From Gigantopelta aegis (lineage: Eukaryota; Mollusca; Gastropoda; Neomphalida; Peltospiridae), in the NCBI RefSeq assembly GCF_016097555.1, contig NC_054707.1, positions 51,201,683 through 51,265,682 of the forward strand: 64,000 bases of DNA, in the 5' to 3' direction. This document shows positions 25,343 to 36,204 of this stretch, piece after piece (the stretch's first letter is position 1; each line of letters opens with the position of its first letter). The notes below the pieces were generated by a model that searched no databases, was not told where the DNA came from, and saw nothing but the letters and a program-made list of their open reading frames with translations. A program made the translations under genes and the position numbers.

Positions 25343-25500
25343 AAGCAGTGATTGTTAGCAACCCTACATAGCTGTTTGACAGTAATGCTACAAATTATAT
25401 GAATAAATGTTGTTATCCAGATTCGGGGATTTTCGTTTAATTCGGAGCCTGGCCCCTACAAAAAATGGTACCCTTATGCCTATGCTCGTAAGATTTTACA
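25343..25500 (-). repeat. Dispersed repeat family R1, copy 3 (partial)
   Basis: The reverse complement contains CCCGAATCTGGATAAC, ACAGCTATGTAGGGTTGC and ATAGGCATAAGGGT, matching 172-330. Confidence 0.75.
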
Positions 25501-27065
25501 GGCAACTGACTAGTACCACGTCCCTAATGCTTAGCTCAGCTGCCAAGTGTCACGACAAAGTTGGCCAACTTTGTGCTCTGACGACTTCTACGACTGTCGA
25601 TTTTTGTCCTATAACCCAATAGTTATTAATTTGAGCGCACCCATCGTAAGTCAAGGGAGTTGGGGAAAATTGCAACGCAACCGTCGAGTTGGCCAACATT
25701 GTCATAACAGCTGACAGTCTGAGCCTAAAATAAGACATCACACGACCATTTGTCGCGTCGTTATTTCTTGTGGCAGTCGTTACTTGTAGCAGCTTAATAA
25801 AGTCCAGTTTAGGAAACAGGTCCCCACTCATTAATAATAATACCCCAAACTTCTGAAATACCTTTTACAATCTTTCCTTGATGAAATATTGAAATACGTT
25901 ATTGGTTTGAAGTCACTCGTTAGTTTTAGTACTAATAGCAACCATGCAAGGGGTTAACTGGCACTTGTATAACAGGGAAATGAGGCGGTGGTCTTTCTTA
26001 AGGGTGACTAACAAAAAATGTGTTGGTCAACCTCTGTCGATTGTTTTCAAGACAGTTGTCAAGGGAAAATACTCCCTAAAACAAGCGGTCACGTGGCCGT
26101 CTCGATATTGTTGTAGTTTTCATAGGATATATTATGACATTGAAATTGGGTTCATTTGCACTGAATAATTAATGCTGATGTGCAACCATAAATTATATTG
26201 CATAACGCGATAAGGAAATTTGGCTCAGTGAGAGGTAACGTTTCAAAATGTGCAGTTATACAGATGTATTGCACAATTTTGTCAATGGGAAAACAACCTA
26301 AGCGTGGTATAATATTTAATGGTCTGCCCTGGTCACCTTTAAAATCCTTCATTTCTAAAGTGGATCTTCAGTTTTCTGCAAAAAACCCCACTCTTCTAAA
26401 CCCACCAAATAAAAGTTGCAGTAGGGGAGCATAATAGGCACCTCTTAACAATGCCAGAAGTAACTACTGAACACTCTCCGAAGTGGTCAGACCAAGCCCA
26501 CAGCTACAAGGCTGATGGGAAATGTCAGGTATGTGGCACGGATAGACACAAGAGACCTGTCGCGGTTGGAGAGACAAGGACTGGCATGTGGAGGTGGACA
26601 GCAAAAGAAGTTGAAAGATTGGGAGAGTTGCCAGATCGGGAAGAAATGAGATGGAGTAAAAGGAAAGGGGGCAATGGGATAAAAAAAAAGAAAAAAAAGA
26701 AAAAAAGTTGCAGCTTCTGACAACTAAGTTCTAGAATGTCATTAAACGGAATATCCTATATGGAAATTCACGATCCATTCCCCGTCTTTTCATTCTGACT
26801 ACACCCTTCCCTCCCTCCCTTTTTTCCCTCTACCCATTTCAGTACGTGCTTTAGACGTCCGATATATACTGAACCAAACAAGAAAGTTCCGGTACATTTG
26901 ACAGCAGATATTTGGAAAGGTTAAAAACAAACCAAAATAGGTTTATATTTATATTGAAACAATGTTCTAAGGTGCATTTGTTGGAAAAGAAATATGGCCC
27001 GAAATTTACAATACAAGGAAGAATTTATTGATAAAATGTGGTAAGATCATAAACAAAAATCACAC
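25501..27065. other. Intergenic, no gene supported
   Basis: The frame at 26451-26720 (+) starts MPEVTTEHSPKW, contains KCQVCG and ends in a poly-Lys tract from an A-rich run. It has no recognised domain and no splice context. The remainder is unremarkable. Confidence 0.4.
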
Positions 27066-27440
27066 ATTAAAGGGACATTCCTGAGTTTTCTGCATTGTAA
27101 GATGTTTCCGGATAATAAAGTATTTCTACGATTAAACTTACATATTAAATATATTTTCTTGTTTAGGATATCAGTGTCTGTATATTCAATGTGTTTCTGG
27201 TTGTCTTAATATTTGTAAGAAGCCCAAACTGGATTTTGTCTTCAAATAATTTCGTATTTTGAAAATAAAATGAAAATTAACCTAGTACAAATATTAGAAC
27301 GATCAGAAACACGTTTAATATACAGCCACTACTATGTTATGCAGTAAAATATAATTGATATGTAATTACAATCGTTAAAAACTCTCTGTTAGTCGATAAC
27401 ATCTAAAAAATTGCAGCAAACTCAGGATTGTCCCTTTAAT
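27066..27440. mobile_element. Palindromic MITE, AAAGGGACATTCC family, copy 1
   Basis: The ends TTAAAGGGACATTCCTGAG and ...GGATTGTCCCTTTAA fold onto each other, and the arms extend through GCTGCA/TGCAGC, CTACGATTAAAC and AATATTTGTAAGAAGCCC. Other copies: 29828-30186, 44019-44172 (half), 48372-48763, 60670-61066. Confidence 0.9.
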
Positions 27441-27603
27441 ATCGGGTGTGACCTCCTCGCGAATTGACGACTGCGTTGTATCGCCGCCGCATGGAACTGA
27501 CAAGTGTGTTGATTTCTGCCTGTGTAATGTTGTTTCATTCCTCAAGTAAAGCTGGATTTATGCTTTTGACGCCGTCACCCGCCGTAATACACTAGCATAC
27601 GGC

Positions 27604-27850
27604 ATGGGTGTCGATCGGTGGGGGACAGGGGGGACGCGTCTCCCTCACTTTTCAACGCCGGGGGACAATCTATATAAATGCCCCCCCCCCCCCTTTTTCG
27701 TTTAGTAAAAGCAACAACAACACCACCACCAACACAACAACAAATTTAAAAAAAAGAAGTTTAACCACTAATGTACACACACACACACACACTAACACGT
27801 CCCCCCCCCCCCCCCCCCCCCCAACTTTTAAAGCCGGATTGACGCCCATG
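27604..27850. mobile_element. MITE with 9-bp target duplication
   Basis: The ends ATGGGTGTCGATC and GATTGACGCCCAT pair. GCATACGGC occurs at 27595-27603 and 27851-27859. The unfilled site is visible in the second Harbinger copy near 28632. The core has poly-C runs and a CA run. A 9-bp duplication suits Mutator-like elements. Confidence 0.75.
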
Positions 27851-28047
27851 GCATACGGCCGCAGCCGGTGACTGCCGGCGTTCACCAGCGCATAGGTTTA
27901 TACTTTAAACGTCAGCGAGCACTCGCTGTAAACCGGCGCATGTCGGCATAGAAATTTCCAGATTTCAATTGTGTTGAACGTTCATGATGTGCGCTTGCAA
28001 ATACCACATTACACCGGCAATTCAGCCAATCAGCAGTAGCCACATCA

Positions 28048-28330
28048 TTCCACAACACATATTTTACTCATTCTCTGATTGGGTTTTTCTCCATCCCAAC
28101 CATTGCTCCACAATTGGACAAATGCCCTGGTATGTTTTATCCTGTCTGTGGGATGATGCATATAAAATATCCCTTGCTACTAATGGACAAATGTAGCGGA
28201 TTTCCCCTGAAACTATGTCAGAATAACCATTATGTTTGACGTCCAATAGCCGATGATTAAACAGTCAATGTGCTATAGTGGCGTCGTTAAATAAAAACAA
28301 ACTTTATTTTTAATTATAACTGCTGCATTA
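28048..28330 (+). mobile_element. SINE fragment, tail B/A hybrid, inside Harbinger copy 1
   Basis: Body CCATTGCTCCACAATTGG, CCTGTCTGTGGGATG and AAATATCCCTTGCTAC. Tail TTTGACGTCCAATAGCCGATG then GTGGCGTCGTTAAATAAA. The head is missing. Confidence 0.8.
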
Positions 28331-28612
28331 GCATTTATGTCAGCCATTTTAAAATCTGATAAAATAAAATATCTACGTGGAGCCTTGAAAATAGGTCGGC
28401 GCTGGGAGCGTTGGTTTACACTTGGGACAATGACGCTAAACGCGCGGTCATGTCTGCCGGCAGTCGCCAACTGACACCGCCAACCGGCGTAGCGTATGCT
28501 AGCGAATTACGTCGGGTGACGGCGTCAAAAGTATAAATCCAGCTTAATGCTCGTCGAAGTTCATTGACGTTCGACGGCTGGTTGGGTCGACGCCTGTCTA
28601 GTCTATCTCAGA

Positions 28613-28960
28613 CCCGCCGTAATACTCTAGTATACGCCCGCAGCCGGCGGCTGCCGGCGTTCGCCAGCGCATAGGTTTATACTTGAAACGCCAGCGAGTA
28701 CTTGCCGTAAACCGGCCTAGCCACATCATTCCACAACACATACAACAGGGAGTGCACGACATTGGTTCGACAGACATGGAAAACATGCAAAACATAGATG
28801 AGAGGTTAATCAGTGACGTTCAAACGTTTAAGTGTTTGTACGTCCCGACTCGGTCCGATTTTAAAGACCAAATGAAGAAGGAAAATGCCTGGCGAGCCAT
28901 TGGCGAGGTGTTGGGCCGAGATTCTGGGAGATGTTCTATGATTTAAAATTAATGGACTCG
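28613..28960 (+). mobile_element. PIF/Harbinger-type element, copy 2 (truncated, with a coding exon)
   Basis: It begins at ACCCGCCGTAATACTCTAG, about 28 bp inside the terminal repeat of copy 1, and shares CATAGGTTTATACTT and AGCCACATCATTCCACAAC with it. It then continues into a MADF coding exon that copy 1 lacks. The other end is lost. Confidence 0.75.
28776..28946 (+). pseudogene. MADF (Myb-like) domain fragment of a Harbinger element
   Basis: The ORF starts MENMQNIDERLISDVQTF and continues LYVPTRSDFKDQMKKENAW then RAIGEVLGRD, the pattern of a MADF domain: a leading acidic/hydrophobic helix, L-Y-x(5)-F-K-D, and A-W-x-x-I. PIF/Harbinger transposons carry a second gene of this type that helps the transposase bind DNA. 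Only the first ~50 residues are present before the frame stops at 28944. I infer a truncated accessory gene rather than a host regulator because it sits in transposon terminal sequence. Confidence 0.65.
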
Positions 28961-29024
28961 ACTGTACTAACCTCCTTGGTTTACTCACTCTGATTGGTCT
29001 CCCGCCCCTCCCACCTCCCACCTC

Positions 29025-29095
29025 CCGTTACAACCATTGTTCCACAACTGGACAAAACCCGTGGTATGTTTTATCTTGTCTGTGTGACGCGGAAC
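29025..29095 (+). mobile_element. SINE core fragment
   Basis: Short match GTTACAACCATTGTTCCACA and GTGGTATGTTTTATCTTGTC to the SINE body. Confidence 0.65.
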
Positions 29096-29278
29096 ATGTT
29101 GAGTAATGTCTGCACGTGCAAATCACCTTTCACGTTGTCGCTTTGTTCCACTGCACACACGGTGAGTAAAATCGATAAATTCTGACACTCAATTTGACAG
29201 GAGAACATTTGTAATTAATGTTCAATGTTAACGGATTTCTCATATTTTTTTTACATATTATGTCTAAACATCGGAGAG

Positions 29279-29303
29279 TAAAAAAAAAAAAAAAAAAAAA
29301 AAA
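29279..29303 (+). repeat. Poly(A) run
   Basis: Homopolymer of about 25 A between unique AT-rich sequences. Confidence 0.9.
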
Positions 29304-29362
29304 ATATATTTTAAAAATATTTTCTTGGGGGGAGGGGGTATATTTTATCACTACTAAATATA

Positions 29363-29680
29363 ATGGGGCGGGACGTAGCTCAGTGGTACAGCGCTCGCTC
29401 GATGCGCGGTCGGTCTGGGATCGATCCCCGTCGGTGGACCCATTGGGCTATTTCTCGTCACAGCCAGTGCACCACGACTGGTATATCAAAGGCGGTGGTA
29501 TGTGCTATCCTGTCTGTGGGATGGTGCATATAAAAGATCCCTTGCTGCTAATCGAAAAGAGTAGCCCATGAAGTGGCGACAGCGGGTTTCCTCTCTCAAT
29601 ATCTGTGTGGTCCTTAACCATATATGTCTGACGCCATATAACCGTAACTGAGTGCGTCGTTAAATAAAACATTGTTTTAT
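29363..29680 (+). mobile_element. tRNA-derived SINE, head B, tail A
   Basis: The head GGGCGGGACGTAGCTCAGTG has a canonical A box, and GGGATCGATCCCC is the B box. The body has GTGCACCACGACTGG and AAAAGATCCCTTGCTGC. The tail has TGTCTGACGCCATATAACCG and GTGCGTCGTTAAATAAAAC. It combines the head of one type with the tail of another. Confidence 0.92.
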
Positions 29681-29827
29681 TTTTATCTCGGTGGTTGTTT
29701 ATTGGTTTTGTTCTTGGCATATCGCAAAAACCAATATTTTAAATCATTTAATTTTTTTTTTTAACAATGTTGTTATATATTTTAACCAGTACAGGTCAGA
29801 GCTAGCCCAAAACCCTAACCTGTAGGT

Positions 29828-30186
29828 TTAAAGGGACATTCCTGAGTTTGCTGCATTGTAAGATGTTTCCGACTAATAAACTGTTTCTACGATTAAACTT
29901 GCATAATAAATATATTTTCTTGTTTACAATATCAGTGTATGTATATTCAATGTGTTTCTGACATGCTCAATATTTGTAAGAAGCCCAAACAGGACAAAAT
30001 ATTTTTTAGGAAATAAAATGAAATTTAGCCTAGTACAGATATTAGAACAATCAGAAACATGTTTAATATACAGCCACTAATAACTTACGCAGAAAAATAT
30101 ATTTGATATGTAATTATAATCGTTAAAAAGTATCTGTTAGTCGATAACATCTTAAAAATTGCAGCAAACTCGGGAATGTCCCTTGG
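29828..30186. mobile_element. Palindromic MITE, AAAGGGACATTCC family, copy 2
   Basis: Full palindrome from TTTAAAGGGACATTCC to CGGGAATGTCCCTT with the family core. Confidence 0.9.
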
Positions 30187-30236
30187 TGGGTATACCATTG
30201 TTCGTGGCATCAAGAGGATCCTTAAAATTGCAGTGC

Positions 30237-30568
30237 TGGGCCCAATTTCACAAAACATCGTACGCCTAGTTTTGCACGTAAACGTACATCTACGACTAAA
30301 ACACAATTCTTCTTATTATTATAGTACAAGAAATATAGTTTGAAGTACACATATTTCATTTTCTTTTGTCCTTAAAATGTTCCGTAATGATGTAATTTGC
30401 TGCGTGAAATAGATGTCAAACACGTGTAAATGTATGACTGGTATAACTGCTAGTCGAAGACGTAAACTTACGATGTTTTGTGAAATAGATGTCAAACACG
30501 TGTAAATGTATTACTGGTATTACTGCTAGTCGCAGACGTAAACTTACGATGTTTTGTGAAATGGGCCC
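30237..30568. mobile_element. MITE with GGGCCCAATTTCACAAAAC ends
   Basis: The left end GGGCCCAATTTCACAAAAC and right end GTTTTGTGAAATGGGCCC are inverted repeats followed by CGTAAGTTTACG-type sequence. The right subterminal ~72 bp, from GTGAAATAGATGTC to CTTACGATGTTTT, is present twice in tandem. Confidence 0.85.
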
Positions 30569-30689
30569 CTGATCATTTAAAACTTTAGAACGACGATCGT
30601 ACATTTAATTTAATTTTAAAACACCAATTTTTCGATTAAAGCTCACTAACTAACCCCTTAAAACCACAACACTTTTGTCCGACTCCACT

Positions 30690-30785
30690 CTTTAGCCTCG
30701 AGAAGCAGGCCATGCTGCTGGGCTGTGTCCCCGGGACAGCGTGCTTAAACCTTAATTGGATATAGGCACATCAAATGCTATTTAA
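30690..30785 (+). mobile_element. SINE tail C fragment
   Basis: CCGGGACAGCGTGCTTAAAC and CTTAATTGGATATAGGCAC match the tail of 7127-7399. Head and body are missing. Confidence 0.7.
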
Positions 30786-31064
30786 AAGTAAAGTAATTCG
30801 ATTTCCACGTAAAACAGTTATTTCACGAGTTATTTCCCTTTAACTGCATTACCTTCAACACGCAAATCGCAATAGGTAACTAAGATAAGGTTAATATCCT
30901 TCACTTTACCATTATTTGTCTAGTGCTACAGAGCTGGTATTACAAAAAAAAAAAATCTGTTTTGTATGTTGTTCTGCATATGAAATAGTCATACAAACAA
31001 AAACTCACAACTGTTAATCAGAAAGATAAGCCTAGGTGTGTTTACATGTAAAATGTGTGTCTTT

Positions 31065-31955
31065 TCAATACACAGGTGTGTCTGTATAATAAACAAGGGT
31101 GACTATTCAATAAACAGATCTAGCTGTACAATAAACACGTGTGGCTAGTCAATAAATATTTTTGATTATACAATGAACAGATCGGATTATATGATAAACA
31201 CGTATGACTATACAATAAACATTCGTCACTATAAACAGATGCGACTATACAAAACACACGCGTGCCTATAGATACAATAAACAGGTGTCACTAAAACCAG
31301 GCGCGACTATACAAAACAAACGTGTAACAATACAATAAACTGGTGCGACTATACAAAACACGTGTGACTATACAATAAACAGGTGCGACTATATAAAACA
31401 CACGTGTAACAATACAATAAACAGGTGCGGCTATACAAAACACGTGTGACTATACAATAAATAGGAGTCACCATAAACAGGTGCGACTATACAAAACACA
31501 CGTATGACAATACAATAAACAGGTGCGACTAAACAAAACACACGTGCGACTATATCATAAACAGGTGCGTTATACAAAACACGTGCAACTATATAATAAA
31601 CATTTGTAACTATACAATAAACATGTGCGACTATACAATAAACATTCGCGACTGTATAATGAACATTTGTAACTATTCAATAAACATGTGCAATTATACA
31701 ATACCAAGGGGACTATAAATAAGCATTTGTGACTGTACAATGAACATTTGTAACTATTCAATAAACATGTGTAACTACCGGTATACGATACCAGGGGGAC
31801 TATAAATAAACATTTGTGACTGTACAATAAACAGTTGTAACTATTCAATAAACACGTGTGACTATACCGTACCAGGGGGAACTATACAATAAACATGTAT
31901 GACTATACAATAAACATATGTAACTATAAACAGGAGCGACTATACAAAACACGTG
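31065..31955 (+). repeat. Minisatellite, ~20-40 bp irregular units
   Basis: Irregular tandem repeats of GACTATACAATAAACA with ACGTGTG, GGTGCG or TTTGTAA spacers. It has about 40 units and several higher-order blocks, such as ACCAGGGGGACTATAAATAA appearing twice. Minus-strand frames through it only reflect the period. Confidence 0.95.
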
Positions 31956-31957
31956 TG

Positions 31958-32205
31958 GATTTCAAACATTTGGTCATTCTGACAATCTTCGAGAGGAAAT
32001 CCGTTACAGTTTTTTAATGAGTAGCAAGGGATCTTTTATATGCACCATTCCTTTACAGGATAGCACATACCACGGCCTTTGATATACCAATCGTGACTGG
32101 CTGGATCGAGAAATAGCCCAAAGGACCCATGACGAGGATCGACACCAGACCGACCACGCACCAGACGAGCGCTATACCTCTGTGATACATCCCGCCCCAT
32201 ATATG
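31958..32205 (-). mobile_element. SINE, head B, tail B, partly degraded
   Basis: The minus-strand head is GGGGCGGGATGTATCACAG. The body includes AAAGGCCGTGGTATGTGC and AAAAGATCCCTTGCTAC, and it ends in a CAAATGTTTGAAATCC tail. Confidence 0.8.
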
Positions 32206-32730
32206 AAGACAGACACAAAATAACAATTGTTTAAAATGTGTTGAGATGTCGTTAAACAAAATTATATTCCCTTTCTTTCCTGTACGCGTAGTATTAATAC
32301 CACGGCTGATTAAGTACAACGTAAAGGTCTTAACGGTGAGCTGGCTTTTATTGCAGCTATAGCATAGGTCTGCGAGAACTCTCATTGGAGGTTGTATTAT
32401 ACCAAATAAAATGTCATAGGCGGTAATGTTAACGTATGTGGCTAAAATACTATGTGTAATATATCAACCAAATTATGACCCATAAATATCCCAAATTATG
32501 ACCCATAAATATGAATAGTACAGCCTAAAGTTTCAACTGAAAAACGTGGAACTTTTCATGGCTCGTTTGCGTTATAACCGGATGTGTTTACAACACCTTT
32601 AGTTTCGCACAGGATTGTAGTACTTACTAGTGGTTTTACAGGTACCCCATACACATTTCAAGCAGAAAGCTACTTAACATAGTGGTAGTAGATAAAATAA
32701 AGCTGCATACAATTATTGCTCAGACAAACC

Positions 32731-33118
32731 GGCCTCGGTGGCGTCGTGGTTAGGCCATCGGTCTACAGGTTGGTAGGTACTGGGTTCGGATCCCAGTCGA
32801 GGCATGGGATTTTTAATCCAGATACCGACTCCAAACCCTGAGTAAGTGCTCCACAAGGCTCAATGGGTAGGTATAAACCACTTGCACCGACCAGTGATCC
32901 ATAACTGGTTCAACAAAGGCCATGGTTTGTGCTATCCTGCCTGTGGGAAGCGCAAATAAAAGATCCCTTGCTGCTAATCGGAAAGAGTAGCCCATGTAGT
33001 GGCGACAGCGCGTTTCCTCTCAAAATATGTGTGGTGCTTAACCATATGTCTGACGCCATATAACCGTAAATAAAATGTGTTGAGTGCGTCGTTAAATAAA
33101 ACATTTCTTTCTTTCTTT
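32731..33118 (+). mobile_element. tRNA-derived SINE, head A, tail A, full length
   Basis: Head GGCCTCGGTGGCGTCGTGG; B box GGTTCGGATCCCAG; body and tail as in 11497-11881; ends in a TTTC repeat. Confidence 0.92.
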
Positions 33119-34080
33119 GCTCAGACAAAATTTGTTTTGACAACAAATACTGTCTGATTTATCACCAATGATTGGACTATCAAATGTTGGGTGCAATTCG
33201 CACTTTGACCAAGCCGGATGTTATTTGGTATAGTGCTACCTGAATGTTCTGTCTTCACGAAATATTGAAGTTCATCTAAGCCTGACACGTGCTAAGAGGG
33301 AAAGCAATATCGAGACACGGTTTCATTCGACCAGTAATGATTAGCTTCCCTCCAATAACACTGGCAATGAATTACCGCAGTTCGTGCTCATCTCCCGAAT
33401 CAGTTTATGTATCTTAATAAAGTGACCAAATTAATAATCCTTTTGTGGCGGAGTTTCTTCAGAATCCTATCGCTAGCATATTAGCTTTTATAAATAATAA
33501 TCTATTTACGTACACTCAAACGAATTCTGTGGGAGGTACTCAATGTATCACCACGAACTAGTTCAAGTTTTAAGCTCTTCAAACTTGAAGTTAAACGACT
33601 GATGAGAAAAGGCGATTCATGGTTCAAATCTCATTCAGGTTTGATCTCCGTCCTCGAACTGAAAGATCTTACATCATGTGGAATTGTTTCTGGCGTGATC
33701 GACATCAGGGTCGAATCCAGGATTTTGTAAAGCGTGGGTGGTGGGAGGGGTCACGAACGCTTAAAAAGGGCATGTGTGTTCGCCGAAAGCAAATGAGCCG
33801 AGTTCCTACACGGAGCGAGATCTGTAAGAAGGTTCTGGCGAAATCTGCCACAGAAATGTTTGAAATACAGGTGCCCAGAAACACGCTCAGTGTTATATAT
33901 ATATTGTGGATGATGAATTAAAAAAATAAGTAAATGAAAAGGGCACTTCTGGATCCGTTATAGGACCGTTCAGTGTAAACAAAGTTTATATGAACGTAGT
34001 CAATTAGTTCTGCCCACTAAGGTCGACATCAGTCACTTTGCGCACCCTTGTTTTGGCTTTGTACACAATAACAATAGAAT
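33119..34080. other. Intergenic, nothing recognised
   Basis: The frame at 33619-33921 has no domain and I do not call it. The text AGGGTCGAATCCAGGATTTT may be a dispersed repeat, but no second copy is in the window. Confidence 0.4.
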
Positions 34081-34526
34081 AGAATAGATGTTTAACGACA
34101 CCCTAGCACACACAAAAAAATACATCGGCTATTGTGCGTCAAACTATGGTAAATGCAAACAGTAAGTGATGAACATCATCAAGATAAAAAATCAAGAGTT
34201 AAATAAAAACAGTGTAAAGAACTGTGCAAAAATACACACATCACAGATAGATAAAATAAAAATTTAGAATAAAAGTCAGTATCACGTAAACACTGTTGCA
34301 GACGAGTGCTGCACACATGCTGAAACTGAACCCAATTTGCCCTCACCAAATTCCACCTTTGAACCCTTTCAACTGATGGAGGTCCATCATTCTCCAAAAT
34401 AATGGGAAAGCGGTCACTACTACAAGAGTTTGGACCAACTTTCCAGGAGAAATCAACAAAAAGTGAAGGACTACAAAGGGTTACATCGATGAAAGTGAAA
34501 GAACCACTTGCAGCATGAAGATATGT
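34081..34526 (-). pseudogene. LINE L2w copy 2, 3' part (endonuclease fused to 3' tail)
   Basis: The minus strand from 34526 continues the endonuclease begun at 39678: TYLHAASGSFTFIDVT, FSWKVGPNSCSSDRFPI, RANWVQFQHVC. Near 34291 it jumps straight to the L2w C-terminus CLRDTDFYSKF and 3' UTR, so reverse transcriptase and RNase H are deleted. The 3' tail is a TATTC repeat at 34070-34090. Confidence 0.85.
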
Positions 34527-35042
34527 TAATCTCGATTGAGATTCAAAACTTCTACTGGCGTCGTTTGAATCTCGACGGCGAGTAAATAAATCAGCACTGG
34601 AAATTTTACAGGACGGATTCTGACACTAATATCGAACGTTCGTAAAAATCCAAACACCTGTTGTCGGCAAATATATGTTCCTCCAACATGATCGTTTTTT
34701 TACATACCTGACAATGTCAAGATTAGTAAATTTCCAAGCTTTTAATCCTTCTGACGTTCAAAGTGACTCCATTTTTTTAAAAATGGCTGAATATCATTCT
34801 ATAGTCTGTTCTAAAGATTTGTATTATTACTGTGTACATTCCACCTTTATTGGCGGTCCATTTATTCTAGTGAAATTGTATGTTTTGACTTGCATCTTAT
34901 TTGAGTCACTTTACATTAATGCTAAACATTAAATAAATTTATATAAGTAACTGGAAAAAAAAAAATATATAGTCATTTATTAGTAGTTGGACTATCACAT
35001 AGTGAAAATATATACAATTAAAAACACACATTTTTATATATT

Positions 35043-35086
<44 letters not shown>

Positions 35087-35270
35087 CGCATAAATATGAA
35101 CAAAGCTAAAAATGTGTTTTTAATGGGACAAAGAAATAGATATTATTAGACACCAATAATACAAATAAAAATATTAACATGTATAATACATGTATCAAAA
35201 TGTAACTGAAACTTAGTTTTTAAAAATACATGGGTTACACCCAATAGCCTCTGCTACACCACCCCACACC
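34527..35270 (+). repeat. Left inverted arm
   Basis: It pairs with 38900-39677 along its length, including CGAACGTTCGTAAAAATCC, TAGTAGTTGGACTATCACAT and the GT/GC run at 35049-35090. Short indels only. Confidence 0.9.
35049..35090 (+). repeat. (GT)n(GC)n microsatellite in left arm
   Basis: GT run followed by a CG run. The matching (GC)n(AC)n run in the right arm is at 39092-39140. Confidence 0.95.
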
Positions 35271-35590
35271 CTACATCTCCCCCCATTGCTATAAATGCAT
35301 ATAAACACCAATAATGCAAATAAAATAATTAACATGTATAATACATGTATCAAAATGTAACTGAAACTTAGTTTTTGAAAAATACATGGGTTACACCCAA
35401 CAGCCTCTGCTACACCACCCCACCCCCTACATCTCCCCCTTAGCTATAAATGCATATAAACACCAATAATGCAAATACCAAAAATATTAACATGTATAAT
35501 TAAAAATGTAACTGAAACTTAGTTTTTAAAAAATACATGGGTTACACCCAACAGCCTCTGCTACACCACCCCACCCCTACATCTCTCTCC
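35145..35590 (+). repeat. Three tandem ~180-bp copies at the inner end of the left arm
   Basis: Each copy runs from ACACCAATAATNCAAAT through AACATGTATAAT, GTAACTGAAACTTAG and ATACATGGGTTACACCCAA to a C-rich end, starting near 35150, 35305 and 35458. The right arm has one copy. Confidence 0.9.
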
Positions 35591-35613
35591 CCCCCCCCCC
35601 CCCCCCCCCCCCA
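35588..35613 (+). repeat. Poly(C) run
   Basis: About 24 C residues at the inner end of the left arm. Confidence 0.95.
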
Positions 35614-35707
35614 TATGCATTACATGGATAATATCAGTAAGTATAACGAAAATGCCTGCCTAGCTTGCCTGCGAGTATATTAGTGACTGCCTGTCACCTA
35701 TATCCGA

Positions 35708-36055
35708 CCGGTCTCGGTGGCGCAGTGGTTAAGCCATCGGTCTCCAGACTGGTAGGTACTGGGTTCGTATCCTAGTCAAGGCATGGTACTTTTAATCCAG
35801 ATACCGACGCCAAACCCTGAGCGAGTGCTCCGCAAGGCTCAATAGCTAGGTGTAACCCTCTTGCACCGACCAGTGTTCCATAACTGGTTCAACAAAGGCC
35901 AGGGTTTGTGCTATCCTGTCTATGGGAAACTGCATATAAAAGATCCCTTGCTACTTATCGAAAAAGAGTAGCCACAGTGCGGCGGTAGCAGGTTTCCTCT
36001 CTTCTACTAACATTAATAGCATGCTTGAACCTTAATTGGATGTAAGGACGAAAAT
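35708..36055 (+). mobile_element. tRNA-derived SINE, head A, tail C
   Basis: Head CGGTCTCGGTGGCGCAGTGG, body as in 32731-33118, but the tail is GCATGCTTGAACCTTAATTG, the type C end. Confidence 0.88.
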
Positions 36056-36204
36056 AAATATAATCAACCAACCATTACTATTTTGTTCTCAGTAGTAATA
36101 CAATATATTATGGAGCCATCCATGGATCTTAATTACTTTGTACTTCGCTTCATATTCACTTATTTTTATATAAGCAAAATTTGTTTGATCTACCGCTCCA
36201 TTTA

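Larger units (their letters stand above)
27550..28544. mobile_element. PIF/Harbinger-type element, copy 1 (non-autonomous)
   Basis: The ends AGCTGGATTTATGCTTTTG and CAAAAGTATAAATCCAGCT are inverted repeats extending through GACGCCGTCACCCG. TAA at 27547-27549 and 28545-28547 is a 3-bp target duplication, typical of PIF/Harbinger. Removal restores the Tc1 reading frame. Inside lie a 247-bp MITE, C-rich tracts and a SINE fragment. Only subterminal sequence shared with 28613-28775 remains, and no transposase was seen. Confidence 0.88.
27441..28612 (-). pseudogene. Tc1-like transposase C-terminus, split by a Harbinger element
   Basis: Minus-strand reading from 28610 gives PNQPSNVNELRRAL. After removing 27550-28544 and one TAA it continues LEE-stop-NNITQAEINTLVS, then MRRRYNAVVNSRGGHTRY and a stop, the typical end of Tc1-like transposases. 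The expected Trp in LEEW is a TGA stop. All of the upstream transposase is missing. Confidence 0.85.

Noticed and set aside
26451..26720. Plus-strand ORF with KCQVCG and a poly-Lys end
   Set aside because: No domain recognised; the end is an A-rich low-complexity run and no exon boundaries are evident.
29375..29440. tRNA gene
   Set aside because: A and B boxes are those of a SINE head; the body and tail follow and no acceptor stem closes.
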